Shown one piece after another: positions 8,473 through 17,976 of a stretch of 64,000 bases of DNA; the stretch's first letter is position 1, and each line of letters opens with the position of its first letter. Position numbers and translations under genes: made by a program. The notes beneath the pieces are model-generated. The model was not told the origin of the DNA. It did no database searches and saw only the letters and a list, made by a program, of their open reading frames with translations. Source of the DNA: Curtobacterium sp. MCBA15_012 (GTDB lineage: Bacteria; Actinomycetota; Actinomycetes; Actinomycetales; Microbacteriaceae); NCBI RefSeq assembly GCF_001864935.2, contig NZ_CP126267.1, forward strand, positions 3,472,001 through 3,536,000, in the 5' to 3' direction.

Positions 8473-11400
8473 ATGGAGCAGCCAGTGCAGGCACACGACG
8501 TGCAGGGACGGGGCGAGCAGGGGCTCGTGGACACCTCGGTCGAGGCGGTGTTCGCACAGCACGCCGACCGACCCGCCCTGCGGCACCGGGACGGCGCGAC
8601 CGTCACGGACACGAGCTACCGGGAGCTGTGGGAGCGGGCGGGCGCGGTGGCGGCGGCCCTCGGTGAGACCGTCACGCCCGGGGACCGGATCGCGGTGCTC
8701 GGCGCCCCGACCGCCGACCTCCTGACGCTCGACCTGGCCGCGTGGATCCTCGGCGCGGTGAGCGTGCCGCTGCAGGCGAGCGCACCCGTCGGGGCGCTCC
8801 GCGCGATCGTCGACGAGACCGAGCCCGTGTGGCTCGGCGTCACGGCGGAGCACGCGGCGACGGCCCGGGCGGTGACCGAGGAGACGGACGCCGACGTGCG
8901 GACGGTGCTGCTCGACGGCACCGGCAGCGAGGACGGTGACGGTGACGGCAGCGGAGACAGCGCCGGCAGCGCGGACGGCGACGGCAGCGACACCGCTGCC
9001 GCCCCCGCGACCCTGGAGGCGCTCGTGCGCCGCGGTGCCGGGCGCCCCCGTCCGACCCCGTGGCAGCCCGCGCCGGGCGAGGACCCGCTCGCGCTCCTGC
9101 TCTACACGTCGGGCAGCACCGGCACCCCGAAGGGTGCGATGTACACCCGCGCCATGGTCGAGCGGCTGTGGCACGCGCTGCGCCCCGACCCCGCGGCCCC
9201 CGACGCGACGACCGCCCCGGCCGAGGCCGCCCCGGCCGCCGATGTCGTCGGCTACGCCTACCTGCCGATGAGCCACCTGACCGGCCGCGCCGCCGTGCTC
9301 GCGACCCTCGGCCGGGGCGGGACGGTGGCCCTCGCGACCTCGACCGACCTGTCGACCCTGTTCGACGACCTGCGCGTGTACACCCCGACCGAGCTGGTCC
9401 TCGTGCCGCGCGTGGCCGAGATGATCCGGCAGGAGGGCGAGCGCGAGGAGCAGCGACGGACGGCCGCGGCCGGTGCCGACTCCGACCCCGCGGCAGTCCG
9501 CGCCGCCGTGCAGGCCGACCTGCGGGTCCGTGCCCTCGGCGGTCGGGTGCGCCAGGCGATCTGCGCGAGCGCCCCGCTCACCCCCGAGCTGCGCGCGTAC
9601 ATCGAGGGGTGCCTCGGCACGACCCTGCACGACCTGTACGGCTCGACCGAGGCCGGCAGCATCCTCCGCGACGGCGTCGTCCAGCAGCCGCCCGTCACCG
9701 AGCACAAGCTCGTCGACGTCCCCGAGCTCGGCTACCGGGTCACCGACCGGCCGCACCCCCGCGGCGAGCTGCTCGTGAAGAGCACGGCCGTGATCCCCGG
9801 CTACTTCCGCCGCCCGGACGTCACCGCCGCGGTGTTCGACGAGGACGGCTTCTACCGGACCGGCGACGTCATGGCGCAGACCGGACCGGACACCTACGAG
9901 TACCTCGACCGCCGGAACAACGTCATCAAGCTGTCGCAGGGCGAGTTCGTCGCCGTCGCTGCGCTCGAGGCGGTGTACGGCGGCACGCCCGAGGTCCGCC
10001 AGGTCGCCCTGCACGGCGACAGCCGGCACGCGTTCCTGCTCGCCGTGGTCGTCCCCGAGGACCCGGCTGCGACCGAGCACGACGTCCTCGCCGCCCTGCA
10101 GCGCACCGCGCGCGAGAACGGTCTCGCCCCGTACGAGGTCCCCCGCGGCGTGATCGTCGAGCCGGACCCCTTCACGGTCGAGAACGGCATGCTCTCCGAC
10201 GCCCGGAAGCTCCTCCGCCCGCGCTTCACCGAGCGGTACGGCGAGCGCTTCGCCGCCGTGTACGACGCCGTCGCCGAGCAGCAGAGCGGCATCCTCGTCG
10301 CCGCGCTCCGGGAACACGTGGCGGACGAGCCGACGGTCGACACCGTGGTCCGGGCCGCTCGCGAGTTCCTCGGCGCCGAGGTGTCCACCGAGACCGCCGC
10401 GGCCGCACGCTTCTCGGACCTCGGCGGGGACTCGCTGTCCGCGCTGACGTTCTCGGGGATCCTCGAGGACGTGTTCGAGGCCGAGGTCCCCGTCGGCGTC
10501 ATCACCGACCCGACGAACGACCTCGCCGCCGTGGCCGCGTACGTCGAGCGCACCGCCGCCGAGGACCGACCGACCGTGACGCGCGTGCACGGTGCCGACC
10601 CGACCGTGCTGCGCGCGGAGGACCTGCGCCTCGACCGCCTGCTCGGCACGGTGCCCGAACCGGTCACCCGGGCCACGAGCGAAGGACAGGGCCCCACCAG
10701 CACCAGCACCAGCACCGACCCAGACACCAGCGCGGGCACCGGCGCCGGCACCACGCCCCGCACGGTCCTGCTCACCGGCGCGAACGGCTACCTCGGCCGC
10801 TTCACCGCGATCGACTGGCTGGAGCGGCTGGCCCCCGTCGGCGGCACCCTCGTCTGCCTGGTCCGCGGTGCCGACGACGCCGACGCCCGCCGCCGACTCG
10901 AGGCCGCGTTCACCGCCGACCCCGCCTTCGCCGCGCGCTTCGCGGAGCTCGGCGGGGCGCTCGAGGTCGTCGCCGGCGACGTCAGCGAGCACCTGCTCGG
11001 ACTCGACGAGGGCCGGTGGCACGACCTCGCGGCGCGGGTGGACCTCGTCGCGCACGTCGCCGCGCTCGTGAACCACGTGCTGCCCTACACGGCGCTGTTC
11101 GGCCCGAACGTCGTCGGCACCGCCGAGGTCCTGCGCCTCGCGATCGCCGCCGGGAGCGTACCCGTGACGTTCGTGTCGAGCGTCGCGGTCGCCGGTGGTG
11201 CCCGCCCGAGCGCCACCGAGGACGTCGCACCCGACGTCCCCGCGGCGCTGCTCGAACGCGCCGACGTCCGGACGACGATCCCGACGTGGACGATCGCCGA
11301 CGAGTACGCGAACGGCTACGGCGCGAGCAAGTGGGCGAGCGAGGTGCTGCTCCACGACGCGCACGAGCGGTACGGCGTGCCGGTCGCGGTGTTCCGCTCG

Positions 11401-12000
11401 GACATGGTCCTGGCGCACCCGCGGTGGCGCGGCCAGGTGAACCTGCCCGACGTGTTCACCCGGCTGGTCTGGAGCGTGCTGGCGACCGGGCTCGCCCCGG
11501 CGTCGTTCGTGCAGCCCGCCCCGGACGGCGGTCGGCAGCGCTCGCACTACGACGGGCTGCCGGCGGACTTCACGGCCGCCGCGATCGACGCGATCGGCGC
11601 CGCGGTCACCGAGGGGTACCGGACGTTCAACGTCGTGAACCCGCACGACGACGGCGTCTCGCTCGACACCTTCGTCGACTGGCTCGTCGAGGACGGGCAC
11701 CCGGTCGAGCGGGTCGCCGACCACGCCGAGTGGGTCACGCGGTTCCGGGACGCCCTCACGGCACTGCCGGAGGAGGACCGTGCACGCTCGGTCCTGCCGC
11801 TCCTGCACGCGTTCGCCGCACCGGAGGCGCCGCACGCCGACTCGTCGATCCCCGCCGACGACTTCGCCGCCGCGGTCCGCGACGTCCGGCCGCTCGGCTC
11901 GCCGGAGATCCCGCCGCTCGACCACGCGCTCATCAGCAAGGTCGCGGACGACCTGACGTACCTGGGCCTGCTCGCCCCGGCGCACGTCGGGGCGCGCTGA
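8473..12000 (+). CDS. car: Carboxylic acid reductase (A-T-R three-domain)
   Basis: This 1175-residue enzyme reduces carboxylic acids to aldehydes using ATP and NADPH. The adenylation domain (about 1-620) has LLLYTSGSTGTPKGAMYT near residue 210. The thiolation domain has LGGDSL near 650 with the phosphopantetheine serine. The reductase domain has the Rossmann motif LLTGANGYLGRF near 767 and YGASKWASEVLL near 948. Length and domain order match actinobacterial CARs. A Gly/Asp/Ser-rich insertion lies near residues 153-180 and a Ser/Thr-repeat linker joins T and R domains. AAGGGA lies upstream of the chosen ATG. The neighbouring phosphopantetheinyl transferase supplies the holo form. Confidence 0.95.
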   Translation: MEQPVQAHDVQGRGEQGLVDTSVEAVFAQHADRPALRHRDGATVTDTSYRELWERAGAVAAALGETVTPGDRIAVLGAPTADLLTLDLAAWILGAVSVPLQASAPVGALRAIVDETEPVWLGVTAEHAATARAVTEETDADVRTVLLDGTGSEDGDGDGSGDSAGSADGDGSDTAAAPATLEALVRRGAGRPRPTPWQPAPGEDPLALLLYTSGSTGTPKGAMYTRAMVERLWHALRPDPAAPDATTAPAEAAPAADVVGYAYLPMSHLTGRAAVLATLGRGGTVALATSTDLSTLFDDLRVYTPTELVLVPRVAEMIRQEGEREEQRRTAAAGADSDPAAVRAAVQADLRVRALGGRVRQAICASAPLTPELRAYIEGCLGTTLHDLYGSTEAGSILRDGVVQQPPVTEHKLVDVPELGYRVTDRPHPRGELLVKSTAVIPGYFRRPDVTAAVFDEDGFYRTGDVMAQTGPDTYEYLDRRNNVIKLSQGEFVAVAALEAVYGGTPEVRQVALHGDSRHAFLLAVVVPEDPAATEHDVLAALQRTARENGLAPYEVPRGVIVEPDPFTVENGMLSDARKLLRPRFTERYGERFAAVYDAVAEQQSGILVAALREHVADEPTVDTVVRAAREFLGAEVSTETAAAARFSDLGGDSLSALTFSGILEDVFEAEVPVGVITDPTNDLAAVAAYVERTAAEDRPTVTRVHGADPTVLRAEDLRLDRLLGTVPEPVTRATSEGQGPTSTSTSTDPDTSAGTGAGTTPRTVLLTGANGYLGRFTAIDWLERLAPVGGTLVCLVRGADDADARRRLEAAFTADPAFAARFAELGGALEVVAGDVSEHLLGLDEGRWHDLAARVDLVAHVAALVNHVLPYTALFGPNVVGTAEVLRLAIAAGSVPVTFVSSVAVAGGARPSATEDVAPDVPAALLERADVRTTIPTWTIADEYANGYGASKWASEVLLHDAHERYGVPVAVFRSDMVLAHPRWRGQVNLPDVFTRLVWSVLATGLAPASFVQPAPDGGRQRSHYDGLPADFTAAAIDAIGAAVTEGYRTFNVVNPHDDGVSLDTFVDWLVEDGHPVERVADHAEWVTRFRDALTALPEEDRARSVLPLLHAFAAPEAPHADSSIPADDFAAAVRDVRPLGSPEIPPLDHALISKVADDLTYLGLLAPAHVGAR

Positions 12001-12016
12001 CGGACCGCTGACGCGT

Positions 12017-12060
12017 CGGACGGGAGGCGCAGTGCCCGGCCGCCACGCGCCTCCCGTCCG
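12017..12060. repeat. Palindrome family A, copy 1
   Basis: CGGACGGGAGGCGC and its exact complement form 14-bp arms around 16 nt, just after the car stop codon. This is the first of 11 related elements in the window and is followed immediately by copy 2. Confidence 0.75.
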
Positions 12061-12075
12061 CCCCTGGCCACCCGT

Positions 12076-12119
12076 CGGACGGGAGGCGCGGTGCCCGACC
12101 GCCACGCGCCTGCCGTCCG
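12076..12119. repeat. Palindrome family A, copy 2
   Basis: The same palindrome as copy 1, 59 bp further on, with one mismatch between arms (GCGCCTGCCG). The tandem pair lies between car and the next gene on the same strand. Confidence 0.7.
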
Positions 12120-12213
12120 CCCCCGGTCGCGCCGGTGCGCCCGGTGTCCCCGCGACGTCGGTGGCACCGACAGGGCCTGCCTGGTCCGGTGCGCCCCTGG
12201 CAGGATCGGGCGC

Positions 12214-13140
12214 GTGAAGACACTGGAGTTGCCACAGACCGACCTCACCGCGTCCGACGTCGTCGTCGGGCTCATGCGGATCACCGACATGAGCGACGAG
12301 GAGATCCGGTCGCTCTACGCCGCCTCCCGGGACGCCGGCGTCACGATGTTCGACCACGCCGCGATCTACGGCGGCTGGCACGGCTGCGAGGCCCGCTTCG
12401 GCGAGGCCGTCACGCTGTCGTCCTCCGAGCGCGAGGCGATCCAGCTGCAGACCAAGGTCGGCATCCGGCAGGGGTACTTCGACTTCTCGTACGAGCACAT
12501 CGTCGAGTCGGTGCACGACTCGCTCGAGGCCCTGCGCACGGACTACGTCGACGTCCTGCTCCTGCACCGCCCCGACGCCCTGGTCGAGCCGGAGGAGGTC
12601 GCCCGCGCGTTCGACGAGCTGCACGCCGCCGGCAAGGTGCACCACTTCGGCGTCTCGAACCACACCCCCGGCCAGGTCGAGCTGCTGAAGCAGTCGGTCC
12701 GGCAGCCGCTCGCGTTCAACCAGGTGCAGCTGAGCATCACGCACGCGAACGTCATCGCGCAGGGCGTCGCCGCGAACATGGGCGGGCTCGACCAGTCCGT
12801 CGACCGGGACAACGACGTCCTCAACCACGCGCGGATGAACGGGATCACGCTGCAGGCCTGGTCGCCGTTCCAGAAGGGCTTCTTCGACGGGGTGTTCCTG
12901 GGCGACCGGGAGCAGTACGCCGAGCTGAACGACGTGCTCGACGAGGTCGCCGCGGCCCACGGGGTGACCCCGACCGGCATCGCGGTGGCGTGGATCACCC
13001 GGCACCCCGCGCACTTCCAGGTGGTGCTCGGCACGACGAACCCCCAGCGCGTCCGGGAGGCCGCGGCCGGGTCGGACGTCGTGCTGTCGCGCGAGGAGTG
13101 GTACCGGATCTTCACGGCGGCGGGGCACACCGTCCCCTGA
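12214..13140 (+). CDS. Aldo/keto reductase (YdhF-like)
   Basis: The 308-residue (alpha/beta)8-barrel oxidoreductase carries the catalytic tetrad context FDHAAIYGG (Asp, Tyr), QTKVG (Lys) and LLLHRPDALVEPEEVARAFDEL (His). It ends with LGTTNPQRVREA. The profile is that of E. coli YdhF/YcsN-type members, which use NADPH on small carbonyls; the substrate is unknown. The GTG at 12214 is chosen because CAGGAT lies 7 nt upstream and the conserved N-terminus VKTLELPQTDL starts there. It could be part of aldehyde handling after the carboxylic acid reductase, but the palindrome pair between them argues for separate transcription. Confidence 0.88.
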   Translation: MKTLELPQTDLTASDVVVGLMRITDMSDEEIRSLYAASRDAGVTMFDHAAIYGGWHGCEARFGEAVTLSSSEREAIQLQTKVGIRQGYFDFSYEHIVESVHDSLEALRTDYVDVLLLHRPDALVEPEEVARAFDELHAAGKVHHFGVSNHTPGQVELLKQSVRQPLAFNQVQLSITHANVIAQGVAANMGGLDQSVDRDNDVLNHARMNGITLQAWSPFQKGFFDGVFLGDREQYAELNDVLDEVAAAHGVTPTGIAVAWITRHPAHFQVVLGTTNPQRVREAAAGSDVVLSREEWYRIFTAAGHTVP

Positions 13141-13200
13141 GCCGCTGAGCTCCCCGAGGCGCTCGGTGGGGCGCCGGTCGGGGTGGCCGGCGTCGCCTGC

Positions 13201-13413
13201 TCAGTCCTCGGTGGGCGCGCTCGGCACGTCGACGTCCACCGGGGACACCCGGGTCGGGTCCGCCGTGGCGCCGCCGACGACGTCGAACGAGATCCCCAGC
13301 GCGGCCGCGGTGTCCGCGTCGAGCTCGAGGCCGTCCTCCGTCACCTCGTCCTCCGGGATCGCGCGGCCACCGGACGGGTCGAAGGAGTTCGCGAACGACA
13401 TGCGGACGAGCAT
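13201..13413 (-). CDS. Small acidic hypothetical protein
   Basis: A 70-residue ORF (MLVRMSFANSFDPSGGRAIP ...) with an acidic composition, lying 48 bp downstream of the Ser/Thr kinase gene on the same strand. I recognise no domain. Composition looks protein-like rather than like a shadow frame. The start is uncertain (13413 or ATG at 13401) and I see no clear ribosome binding site or leaderless hexamer. Confidence 0.45.
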   Translation of the reverse strand: MLVRMSFANSFDPSGGRAIPEDEVTEDGLELDADTAAALGISFDVVGGATADPTRVSPVDVDVPSAPTED

Positions 13414-13461
13414 GCCCGCGGTCGCTTGGTGGACGCCGGGAGGTCGCCGTCGCGGAGCGTC

Positions 13462-15198
13462 TCAGCCGATGGCGGGCGCGGTCGACGGCACCGCGGCGCT
13501 GTCCGTCCCGGTGACGGTTCCGGAGTCGGTGCCCGTCCGTGCGCGCTTGTCGCTCGTGGTGTCCACGGCACCCGCGCCCTTGTCCTTGCCCTTGCCGCCG
13601 GTCGCCCCGGGTCCGCCGCTGCCGGGTCCGGTCCCGGTGCCGCCCTGCGGTGCCTGCACGGGGTTCGACGCCGGACCGCCGGGCTGCGGGCCCACGGTCG
13701 GGTCGTCGGCGGGCTGGCTCGGCTCCTGCTGCGCGGGCTCGCTCGGTTCCTGCTGCGCCGGCTCGCTGGGCTGCTCCTCGGGCTCGCTCGGCTGCTGCTC
13801 GGCGGGCTCGCTCGGCTCGTCGTCGGTGCCGCTCGTGGGCTCCGAGGACGGGCTGGCGGGCTGGCTCGACTCCGTCGGGGCCGGGGTGCTGCCGTCACGA
13901 CCCGACGCGAACAGGGCGATCCCGATGCCCGCGAGCACGAGGAGCCCGACCACGACGGCCGCGATCACGAGACCACGTCGGCGGCCCGAGCCGTCCGCGT
14001 CCCGACCCGCGCCGCCCGCACCCGAGCCGCGTCCCCCGGCAGCACCGCCCGCGGCACCGGCACCGGCACCGGCACCCGCACCCGCGCCCGCACCGCCCCG
14101 AGCTCCCTGCGTCCCGAGGATCGTCGTGGCGACGTCGTCCTGCCCGCCCGAGCCCGCACCGGCCGGACGACCGGCACCGCTCTGCCCGAGCACCGCCGTG
14201 CGGTCGTACGCGCGCGTCGCGGTGTCCGGCGCACCGGGCGTCGCCATCGCCTGGGTCGCCGCGTCGCCGTGGGCGGGGTCTGCGCCGAATCCGAGTGCGG
14301 CACCGGCAGCACCGGCAGCGGCACCGGCGGCTCCGGCGGCGGCGCGCGTCATGGTCCCGGGTCCGCCGGGCAGCAGCTGCGTCGCCGGAGCGGCGTCGTC
14401 ACGGCCGAGGGCACGGAGCCGCTGGGCCGCCTCGGCCGCGGTGGGCCGCTCGGCGGGGTCCTGCGCCGTCATCACGTGCAGCAGCGTGCGCCACGCGGTC
14501 GGCAGGTGCTGGTCGATCTCCGGCCCGCGGGTCAGCCGTGCGGTCGCCGACTCCACCGCGCTGCCCGGGAAGGGCCGCTCCCCGGTCAGGCACTGGAGCA
14601 GCACGAGGCCGAGGGCGTACACGTCGGCCTTGCCGGTGACCTCGCGGCCCGTGACCTGCTCGGGCGAGATGTAGGCGGCCGTGCCGATCACGGTGCCGGT
14701 GCCGGTGACCCGGGCGGCGTCGCGGAGCAGGGCGATGCCGAAGTCGGCGAGCTTGACGTGCTCCCCGTCGCTCTCGAGCAGCACGTTCGCGGGCTTCACG
14801 TCGCGGTGGACGATGCCCTGCGCGTGCACCGCCGCCAGGCCGTCGGCCACCTGGGCCCCGACGCGGGCGGTCGTCCCCGGGTCGAGCGGCCCCTCGCGCA
14901 GGCGGGTGTCGAGGTCGCTGCCGGGGACGAGCTCCATCACCAGGTACGAGTCGCCGTCGACGTCGTCGAGCGCGGCGTCGTACAGGGTCACGAGCGCGGG
15001 GCTGCGGAGCGCGGCGAGGGTGTGCATCTCGGCCTCGGCACGGGCACGCTCGCCGTGGTCCACCGCGCCGATGCGGAACACCTTGACGGCGACCTCGCGT
15101 CCGAGCTGCTCGTCGACGGCCCGGTACACCGATGCCATGCCCCCGTGTCCGAGGGTTCCCGTGACGCGGTACCTGCCGCCGAAGAGCCGATCTGCCAT
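13462..15198 (-). CDS. Membrane Ser/Thr protein kinase (PknB-like)
   Basis: The 578-residue protein has an N-terminal eukaryotic-type kinase domain (about 8-265). Visible are the glycine loop GTLGHGGMASVY (14-25), K39 (VAVK), HRDVKPAN with D133, DFG (152-154) and a GTAAYISPEQ activation segment. A Gly/Ala-rich juxtamembrane region leads to one transmembrane helix (about 408-430). The extracellular part is a low-complexity Ser/Pro/Glu region with repeated EPSEPAQQ-like units and no PASTA domains, so its signal is unclear. TAGGTT lies 7 nt upstream of the ATG, a leaderless arrangement. Confidence 0.92.
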   Translation of the reverse strand: MADRLFGGRYRVTGTLGHGGMASVYRAVDEQLGREVAVKVFRIGAVDHGERARAEAEMHTLAALRSPALVTLYDAALDDVDGDSYLVMELVPGSDLDTRLREGPLDPGTTARVGAQVADGLAAVHAQGIVHRDVKPANVLLESDGEHVKLADFGIALLRDAARVTGTGTVIGTAAYISPEQVTGREVTGKADVYALGLVLLQCLTGERPFPGSAVESATARLTRGPEIDQHLPTAWRTLLHVMTAQDPAERPTAAEAAQRLRALGRDDAAPATQLLPGGPGTMTRAAAGAAGAAAGAAGAALGFGADPAHGDAATQAMATPGAPDTATRAYDRTAVLGQSGAGRPAGAGSGGQDDVATTILGTQGARGGAGAGAGAGAGAGAAGGAAGGRGSGAGGAGRDADGSGRRRGLVIAAVVVGLLVLAGIGIALFASGRDGSTPAPTESSQPASPSSEPTSGTDDEPSEPAEQQPSEPEEQPSEPAQQEPSEPAQQEPSQPADDPTVGPQPGGPASNPVQAPQGGTGTGPGSGGPGATGGKGKDKGAGAVDTTSDKRARTGTDSGTVTGTDSAAVPSTAPAIG

Positions 15199-15231
15199 GC
15201 CTCGGAACCTACCGTGGCCGCCTGACCACGC

Positions 15232-16095
15232 TCAGCGGCGGACCGGGTCCGCGCCGCGGTGCAGGGCGGTCAGGTAGAGCCGGTGCGCGGTCACCACGAG
15301 GGCCAGCCAGGCGAGGCCGAGTGCCCACGCCGCCAGGACGTCGGTGGTCCAGTGGTGCCCGAGGAACACCCGCGAGACGCCGACGGACAGCACGAACAGG
15401 GTGCCGACGACGATCGTCCACACCCGGGTCACGGTGCGGGACTGGCGCAGGATGAGCAGGTAGACGATCGTGCCGACCACCACGGTGGCGTTGAGCGTGT
15501 GCCCGGACGGGAACGACGGCGAGTGCTCGTACGGCGGCACGGCGTCGGACAGCGGGGGACGTGCCCGCCCGACGAGGTCCTTGCCGGCGATCGTCATGAG
15601 GAGCGACCCTCCGCTCGCGGCGACGAGCAGCACGAACGGCGTCCAGGCGCGGCGCTGCACGGTGAACCCGACGAGGAAGCCGACGGCGACGATCGGCATC
15701 CCGATCGTCCCCGCGATGTCGGTCCACCACGTGACCGCGCGGTCGGCGAACGGGGAGCGCAGCGTGAGCATCCAGTCGAGCACCGGCCGGTCGAGCACGG
15801 CGACGTCGTCGGAGGCGCGGACGGCGTCGTAGACCTCGGAGGCCGCCCACGTCGCGGTCACGGCGACGCCGATCCCGACGAGCAGCGTCAGCACGAGCAC
15901 CGGGAGCGCGCCGTAGCGGCGTCCGGCAGCGGCCCAGGCCTCGGCGGTGGCGTGCCCGGCGCGGGACCGCCAGGACGTCAGGTCGACCGTGCCGACGTGC
16001 CGGTCGACGTCCACCGAGGCCCGCTCCGCCTGCTCGGCCTGCCGGGCGACCGCGCGGACGGGCCGGTCCGGCTCCTCGTGCTCCGCTCGCTGCAT
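15232..16095 (-). CDS. PAP2-family membrane phosphatase
   Basis: A 287-residue multi-span membrane protein with the three PAP2 signature blocks: KDLVGRARP (172-180), PSGH (196-199) and SRVFLGHHWTTD (241-252). These form the histidine phosphatase site facing the outer membrane leaflet or periplasmic side. Substrates may be phosphatidic acid, undecaprenyl pyrophosphate or similar lipid phosphates. The N-terminal 60 residues are hydrophilic. Start at 16095 has GGTGGGG upstream. It lies between the DNA polymerase gene and the kinase gene on the same strand. Confidence 0.9.
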   Translation of the reverse strand: MQRAEHEEPDRPVRAVARQAEQAERASVDVDRHVGTVDLTSWRSRAGHATAEAWAAAGRRYGALPVLVLTLLVGIGVAVTATWAASEVYDAVRASDDVAVLDRPVLDWMLTLRSPFADRAVTWWTDIAGTIGMPIVAVGFLVGFTVQRRAWTPFVLLVAASGGSLLMTIAGKDLVGRARPPLSDAVPPYEHSPSFPSGHTLNATVVVGTIVYLLILRQSRTVTRVWTIVVGTLFVLSVGVSRVFLGHHWTTDVLAAWALGLAWLALVVTAHRLYLTALHRGADPVRR

Positions 16096-16199
16096 CGCCC
16101 CACCCTGCACGCACACACCTGCGAGCGCTCGGGCACGACGCACCCGCGAGCGCACGGGCACGACCCGCCGTCCGCAACCGCGATCGCTCGGACCGGCCG

Positions 16200-17885
16200 T
16201 CAGTCCTTGGCCGAGCCGTAGTCCCGCACGGTCGACACCGACAGCGGGAACACGATCGGGAAGTCCCGGAACAGCAGCCGCCCGGCCTCCTCCGCCGCGG
16301 CCCGGACCTGCTCGGCCACCCACGCGGCGTGCTCGACCGGCGTGTGCACCACGATCTCGTCGTGCACGAAGAACACCAGGTGCGGCCCGGCCGTCACCGG
16401 CCCGGGGAACCGCGCGGCGAGCCGTGCCCGCAGCGACCCCATCCACGCGAGCGCCCACTCCGCCGCCGTGCCCTGCACCACGAAGTTGCGGGTGAACCGG
16501 CCCCAGCTCCGCGACCGCGACTCGACGGCCCGCTGCTGCGCCGTGGTGCCCTCGACCGACCACGCCCGGTTGCGCGCGGCGAACCAGGCCTCGTCGGGGA
16601 CGGGCGACGTCCGGCCGAGCAGCGTCGTCACGGGCTCGCCGCGCTCCCCCGCCCGGGCCGCACGGTCGACCAGGCCGAGCGCCGCCGGGAACGCCCGGGC
16701 CAGGCGGGGCACGAGCCGTCCTGCGTCGCCCTGCGTCGCGCCGTACATCGCGCCGAGCATCGCCCCCTTGGCCTGCTGCCGCGTCTCGACGGCCCCCGAG
16801 GCGACGACGCCGTCGTACAGGTCGCGCCCGTCCCCCGCGGTCGCCATCGCCCGGTCGCCGGCCATCGCGGCGAGGACGCGCGGTTCGAGCTGGGCGGCGT
16901 CGGCGACGACGAACGCCCAGCCCTCGTCGGCGACCACGGCGGCGCGGACGGTCCGCGGCAGCTGCATCGCTCCGCCACCGTCCGCCGCCCAGCGCCCGGT
17001 GACGACCCCGCCGACGACGTACCGCGGGTGGAACCGACCGTCCTGGACCCACTCGTCGAGCCACGCCCACCCGTTGGCGGTCAGCAGGCGGGACAGACGC
17101 TTGTACTCGAGCAGCGGGGCGATCACCGGGTGGTCGAGCTCCTGCAGCTCCCACTTGCGCGTGCTCGTCACCGCGAGCCCGGCCGCCCGCAGCGCCCGGA
17201 GCACGTCGGTGGGCGAGTCCGGGTTGAGCGCGGGGTCGCCCAGGGCTTCCCGCAGCTCGACCGCGAGCTCCTCGAGCCGACGCGGCCGCACCCCGGGCGG
17301 CACCCGCGGTCCGAGCGCGTCCTCGAGCAGCCGCTCGTGCACGTCCCGCCGCCACGGCAGGCCGGCGTGCAGCACCTCGGCGGCGACGAGCGCGCCCGCG
17401 GACTCCGCCGTCGTGAGCAGCCGGAGCGCTCCGGGCGTCGTCGACGCGGCCACCGCGTCGAGCTGCGCGCGCAGCTCGACGACCGGATCGGCGTCGTCGT
17501 CCGGGGGCGCGACGGTGAAGAGCGCGTCGTCGAACAGCCGGGCCTGCGTCGGGCGGGTGACCCGCGCCTCCAGACCGGGTCCGTCCCAGGTGTCCGCGGG
17601 GGCCGCGACGAGCGCCGTGCCCCGCGTCGCGAGCGCGTGCCGCAGGATGCGGCGGGTCAGCCGCAGGTCGGTGCAGCGGCCGACGCGGCCGCCGGCCGCG
17701 AGGACGGCCGGGTACCAGCGCGCGGTGTCGTCCCAGACCCAGCGCACGTCCGGTCCGTCGTGGGCCGCGACGAAGGCCGGGAGGCGCGGCTCGTCCAGGC
17801 GGGTCGGCGCACCGGCCGACTCCCCCGCGTCGGTCAGGGGCGTCGCGGTGACGCCGCCGTCGACGCGGTGGAGGACGAGGTGCAC
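16200..17885 (-). CDS. Stand-alone PolA-type bifunctional 3'-5' exonuclease/DNA polymerase
   Basis: The 561-residue protein matches the actinobacterial stand-alone family-A polymerase. The N-terminal exonuclease-like part appears degenerate. Polymerase motif A is VVADAAQLEPRVLA (about 330), the finger motif B region is QAKGAMLGAMYGATQGDA, and motif C is FFVHDEIVVH (about 508). In motif A the usual DYSQIELR is replaced by DAAQLEPR, as in this actinobacterial subfamily. The role is probably in repair, but this is not established. GTG start at 17885. Divergent to the iron uptake operon. Confidence 0.88.
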   Translation of the reverse strand: MHLVLHRVDGGVTATPLTDAGESAGAPTRLDEPRLPAFVAAHDGPDVRWVWDDTARWYPAVLAAGGRVGRCTDLRLTRRILRHALATRGTALVAAPADTWDGPGLEARVTRPTQARLFDDALFTVAPPDDDADPVVELRAQLDAVAASTTPGALRLLTTAESAGALVAAEVLHAGLPWRRDVHERLLEDALGPRVPPGVRPRRLEELAVELREALGDPALNPDSPTDVLRALRAAGLAVTSTRKWELQELDHPVIAPLLEYKRLSRLLTANGWAWLDEWVQDGRFHPRYVVGGVVTGRWAADGGGAMQLPRTVRAAVVADEGWAFVVADAAQLEPRVLAAMAGDRAMATAGDGRDLYDGVVASGAVETRQQAKGAMLGAMYGATQGDAGRLVPRLARAFPAALGLVDRAARAGERGEPVTTLLGRTSPVPDEAWFAARNRAWSVEGTTAQQRAVESRSRSWGRFTRNFVVQGTAAEWALAWMGSLRARLAARFPGPVTAGPHLVFFVHDEIVVHTPVEHAAWVAEQVRAAAEEAGRLLFRDFPIVFPLSVSTVRDYGSAKD

Positions 17886-17957
17886 CCGACGATCATGCCG
17901 TGCGCCACCGTCCCCGGCGTGCGGGGGCCGATCGGTGACGTGTCGTCGAGCGCGAGG

Positions 17958-17976
17958 TTAGGTTAGCCTCTCCTTC
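17958..17976. promoter_or_regulatory. DtxR/IdeR-type iron box
   Basis: The 19-bp site begins TTAGGTTAGCCT and ends CTCCTTC. It matches the DtxR/IdeR consensus at about 15 of 19 positions, the left half perfectly. It directly abuts the GTG start of the siderophore-binding protein gene. The TAGGTT within it can serve as the -10 element, so iron-loaded regulator would block transcription. The regulator gene is not in this window. Confidence 0.7.
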
